From Microcaldota archaeon (lineage in GTDB: Archaea > Micrarchaeota > Micrarchaeia > Norongarragalinales > UBA10210), in assembly GCA_013331595.1 (NCBI GenBank), contig DUGE01000080.1, positions 1-7,203 on the forward strand: a stretch of DNA of 7,203 nt. Direction: 5' to 3'. Positions 5,707 to 7,203 of this stretch are shown here, piece after piece. The notes under the pieces are model-generated. The model was not told the DNA's origin. It saw only the letters and a program-made list of their open reading frames with translations, and made no database searches. The number at the start of each line of letters is the position of its first letter. Position 1 is the first letter of the stretch. A program made the translations under genes and the position numbers.

Positions 5707-5712
5707 GCGGCA

Positions 5713-6711
5713 ATGTTCGATTTCAAGGCTAGGATACGCAAACTCCAGAAGGAAATGACCGTGGATTGCGTTGTTCTTGCCCAGTTCAACCACCCTGAGG
5801 CGAATGCGCTTTACTATTCCGGCATTGAAGAACCGATTTTGGTTTACGTTACGAAAGACACGAGCGTTGCTTTCGCCAAGGGAGAAGGGAATATTGGGCA
5901 TTTTGACGAGCTTTTGCCTTTCAAGGACGCGAAGGGCTTTTACAAGAGTTTCTTCAGGAAAAACAAGGTGAAGACCGTTGGGCTGGATTTTTCAAGCGAA
6001 GCCAACAGGGTTGGATTCAAGCTTTTGGAGAAACCTGAAAAAGTTCGTGTTTTGAATTACTCTGACAAGCTCAGCGAGTTGAGGGCAGTGAAAAGCAAAG
6101 AGGAATTGCGCTTTCTCCGCAAAGCGCAGGATATCACGAAAAAATGCGTTGCCCAGGCAGAGCGCAACGGCTTCCAGGGAAAAACCGAAAACGAGCTGGC
6201 TGGGTTTCTGGAATTTTCTTCGCGCAAGATGGGCGTTGCCCTTGATTCTTTCCCTCCTATTGTTGCAACTGGAGTTAAAACTGCAACGCCTCACAGCTCG
6301 CCTTCAAATGACGTTGTGAAGGATTTGGTGCTAATCGATTGTGGTGCAACTGCCGCCCATTACCACGGTGATTTCACGACCACGGAATATTGGGGGAGCG
6401 ACAAGCAAATCAAGGATGCGATTGAAGCGGTTTGGGAAGCGAAGAAAGCTTCGGAGAAAAACGCGAAGGTTGGCGTGAAGGGCAAAGTGCTTTCGGACAT
6501 TTCGCAGAAAGTAATTGAGGAATACGGTTTCGGCGAGTATTCCTTCAGGAAAGCCGGCCTTGCTTTGGGGCACAGTGTTGGTTTGGAAGTGCATGATGGC
6601 TTCAGGCTTGAGCAAGTGACGCTGAAAAAGCGAATGGCATTTACCATAGAGCCGGGCATTTACCTTCCAAAAAAGTTCGGAGTCCGTTTCGAGGACATTG
6701 TTTTCCTTTAA
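5713..6711 (+). CDS. M24-family metallopeptidase (Xaa-Pro aminopeptidase/dipeptidase-like)
   Basis: A 332-residue cytoplasmic peptidase of the pita-bread fold that removes an N-terminal residue before proline or cleaves Xaa-Pro dipeptides, using two metal ions. The N-terminal domain (about 1-125) is creatinase-like, and SELRAVKSKEELRFLRKAQD (121-140) is the usual bridge to the catalytic domain. All five metal ligands are visible: Asp209 (VLIDCG), Asp220 (HGDFTTTEYW), His287 (LGHSVGLEVHD), Glu313 (IEPGIYLP) and Glu327 (VRFEDIV). His194 in TPHSSPSN fits the substrate-side histidine. The protein stops four residues after EDIV's Asp, FEDIVFL, so the short terminal strand found in many relatives is missing. 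Recent truncation is possible, but no frameshift that restores a convincing tail was found. Aminopeptidase versus dipeptidase cannot be decided from sequence alone. Neighbours suggest no pathway. Confidence 0.9.
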   Translation: MFDFKARIRKLQKEMTVDCVVLAQFNHPEANALYYSGIEEPILVYVTKDTSVAFAKGEGNIGHFDELLPFKDAKGFYKSFFRKNKVKTVGLDFSSEANRVGFKLLEKPEKVRVLNYSDKLSELRAVKSKEELRFLRKAQDITKKCVAQAERNGFQGKTENELAGFLEFSSRKMGVALDSFPPIVATGVKTATPHSSPSNDVVKDLVLIDCGATAAHYHGDFTTTEYWGSDKQIKDAIEAVWEAKKASEKNAKVGVKGKVLSDISQKVIEEYGFGEYSFRKAGLALGHSVGLEVHDGFRLEQVTLKKRMAFTIEPGIYLPKKFGVRFEDIVFL

Positions 6712-6720
6712 AAACTTGCC

Positions 6721-6727
6721 GTTTTTT
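6721..6727 (+). terminator. T-rich tract after M24 gene
   Basis: GTTTTTT begins ten bases after the stop codon and fits archaeal termination at T-runs. A short GCC/GGC pairing flanks it, too weak to count as a hairpin. Confidence 0.35.
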
Positions 6728-6743
6728 GGCTGTGGCGGAAAGG

Positions 6744-6752
6744 GTTTTTTAA
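6744..6752 (+). promoter_or_regulatory. TATA box for histone-fold gene
   Basis: GTTTTTTAA is preceded by purine-rich CGGAAAGG, which suits a BRE. Transcription would start near 6775, leaving a leader of about 65 bases, longer than for the other genes here. Part of the same T-run could instead act in termination of the M24 transcript. Confidence 0.4.
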
Positions 6753-6829
6753 GCCGTTCCAACCTAATTTGTCCACTGGTTTTACGAGTAAAAACTAAGG
6801 CTATTCTATTCCCAAAAATCTTGTTTCAA

Positions 6830-6836
6830 GGTGGTG
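6830..6836 (+). promoter_or_regulatory. Shine-Dalgarno site of histone-fold gene
   Basis: GGTGGTG lies five bases before the ATG at 6842 and sets the start. Confidence 0.7.
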
Positions 6837-6841
6837 TTGAA

Positions 6842-7203
6842 ATGGTTGCAGAAGAGTTGAATGAAGAGGTTCCCGCAGAGGAAATAGAGTCGGAAGAGAC
6901 GAGCGAGGAAGATGCGGAAAGCGAGCACTTGCCTTTCCCGAACGCACGCGTAGTCAAGATAATCAAGCAGAATTTAAGGAACCCCCACCAGCTCAAGCGT
7001 GATGTCAAATTGGCGGCTAACGTTTTGCTTGGCCAAATTCTGGGGGACATAGCGGAGAGCATGAATGAAGAGGAATACTTTACGCTCAGCATAGAGCATT
7101 TCAACAAGGCTGCGCGCAAGTACAAGGAGATTGCCTTGAACGAAAAGCGCATTCGCAGGATAAAGAAAGTTCTTGAGAAGCAGAGGGCGGAGTTGGACGA
7201 GAT
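6842..7203 (+). CDS. Histone-fold protein with acidic N-terminal and helical C-terminal extensions (3' end beyond window)
   Basis: The visible 120 residues hold one histone fold at about 29-94. It opens with LPFPNARVVKIIKQNL (30-45), which matches the LPxAPxxRIIRKAG opening of archaeal histones. A long central helix follows (about 53-74, with the basic KRDVKLAAN at its start), and a last helix ends FNKAARKYKEI (87-97). Canonical archaeal histones are about 65-70 residues and nearly tail-less. This one has a 28-residue, strongly Glu-rich head with almost no basic residues. Its tail beyond 97 is a charged helix (ALNEKRIRRIKKVLEKQR, 98-115) with heptad-like hydrophobic spacing that runs off the window. 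Probable role: a DNA-binding or bridging chromatin protein. A transcription-factor histone fold (NF-Y or TAF-like) is the alternative. Archaeal histone variants with C-terminal coiled coils are known and may be the closest match. Confidence 0.82.
   Translation, partial: MVAEELNEEVPAEEIESEETSEEDAESEHLPFPNARVVKIIKQNLRNPHQLKRDVKLAANVLLGQILGDIAESMNEEEYFTLSIEHFNKAARKYKEIALNEKRIRRIKKVLEKQRAELDE

Noticed and set aside
6331..6762. Minus-strand open frame of 143 codons opposite the M24 gene
   Set aside because: Antisense to the metal-ligand region of the peptidase, with no promoter, ribosome site or recognisable motif.
1..7203. CRISPR arrays, tRNA or rRNA genes, riboswitches
   Set aside because: No regularly spaced repeats, cloverleaf-like segments or long structured leaders were seen, and almost all sequence is explained by protein genes.

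Overview
The window looks like archaeal chromosome. It carries an Orc1/Cdc6 initiator, a histone-fold protein, a UbiA-family prenyltransferase of the archaeal lipid type, a single-OB-fold ssDNA-binding protein and an archaeal-style AAA ATPase with a DUF4143 region. TATA boxes sit about 25 bases upstream of start codons, which suggests leaderless transcripts. A small-genome (DPANN-like, perhaps Diapherotrites-like) archaeon is a guess from gene style and close packing; the sequence does not prove it. Coding density is high and no gene-free stretch reaches 300 bases.

Layout. Positions 1-729 (minus) hold the N-terminal 243 residues of Orc1/Cdc6, which runs off the left edge. It is divergent from a small secreted lipoprotein (810-1340, plus). 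Next on the plus strand is a 405-residue protein (1395-2612) that I read as about six Fis-type helix-turn-helix units, a basic linker and a J-domain-like C-terminus with an HPD motif. It is followed by UbiA (2638-3486) and a DUF4143-type ATPase (3569-4840). Convergent to these, on the minus strand, is a coupled pair: an OB-fold protein (5325-5609) and an unknown 133-residue protein (4924-5325), joined by a TAATG overlap. Divergent from the pair is an M24 metallopeptidase (5713-6711). The right edge cuts a histone-fold protein with an acidic head and a basic helical tail (6842 onward).

The two most interesting signals are as follows. (1) The ATPase gene is flanked by two copies of the last 21 codons of ubiA. 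One is the real 3' end (3424-3486). The other is a stranded copy (4865-4927) whose stop codon overlaps the stop of the convergent gene. The copies are 75% identical without gaps and differ largely at third codon positions. This looks like insertion of a one-gene element that supplied a replacement gene tail, much as elements integrating at tRNA 3' ends rebuild their target. (2) The tandem-HTH plus J-domain-like protein is an architecture I do not recognise.

Gene expression appears to use two modes. orc1, the lipoprotein, the HTH/J-like gene and ubiA have a TATA box about 24-27 bases before the start codon and no leader. The OB-fold, M24 and histone genes have GGTGG-type Shine-Dalgarno sites.
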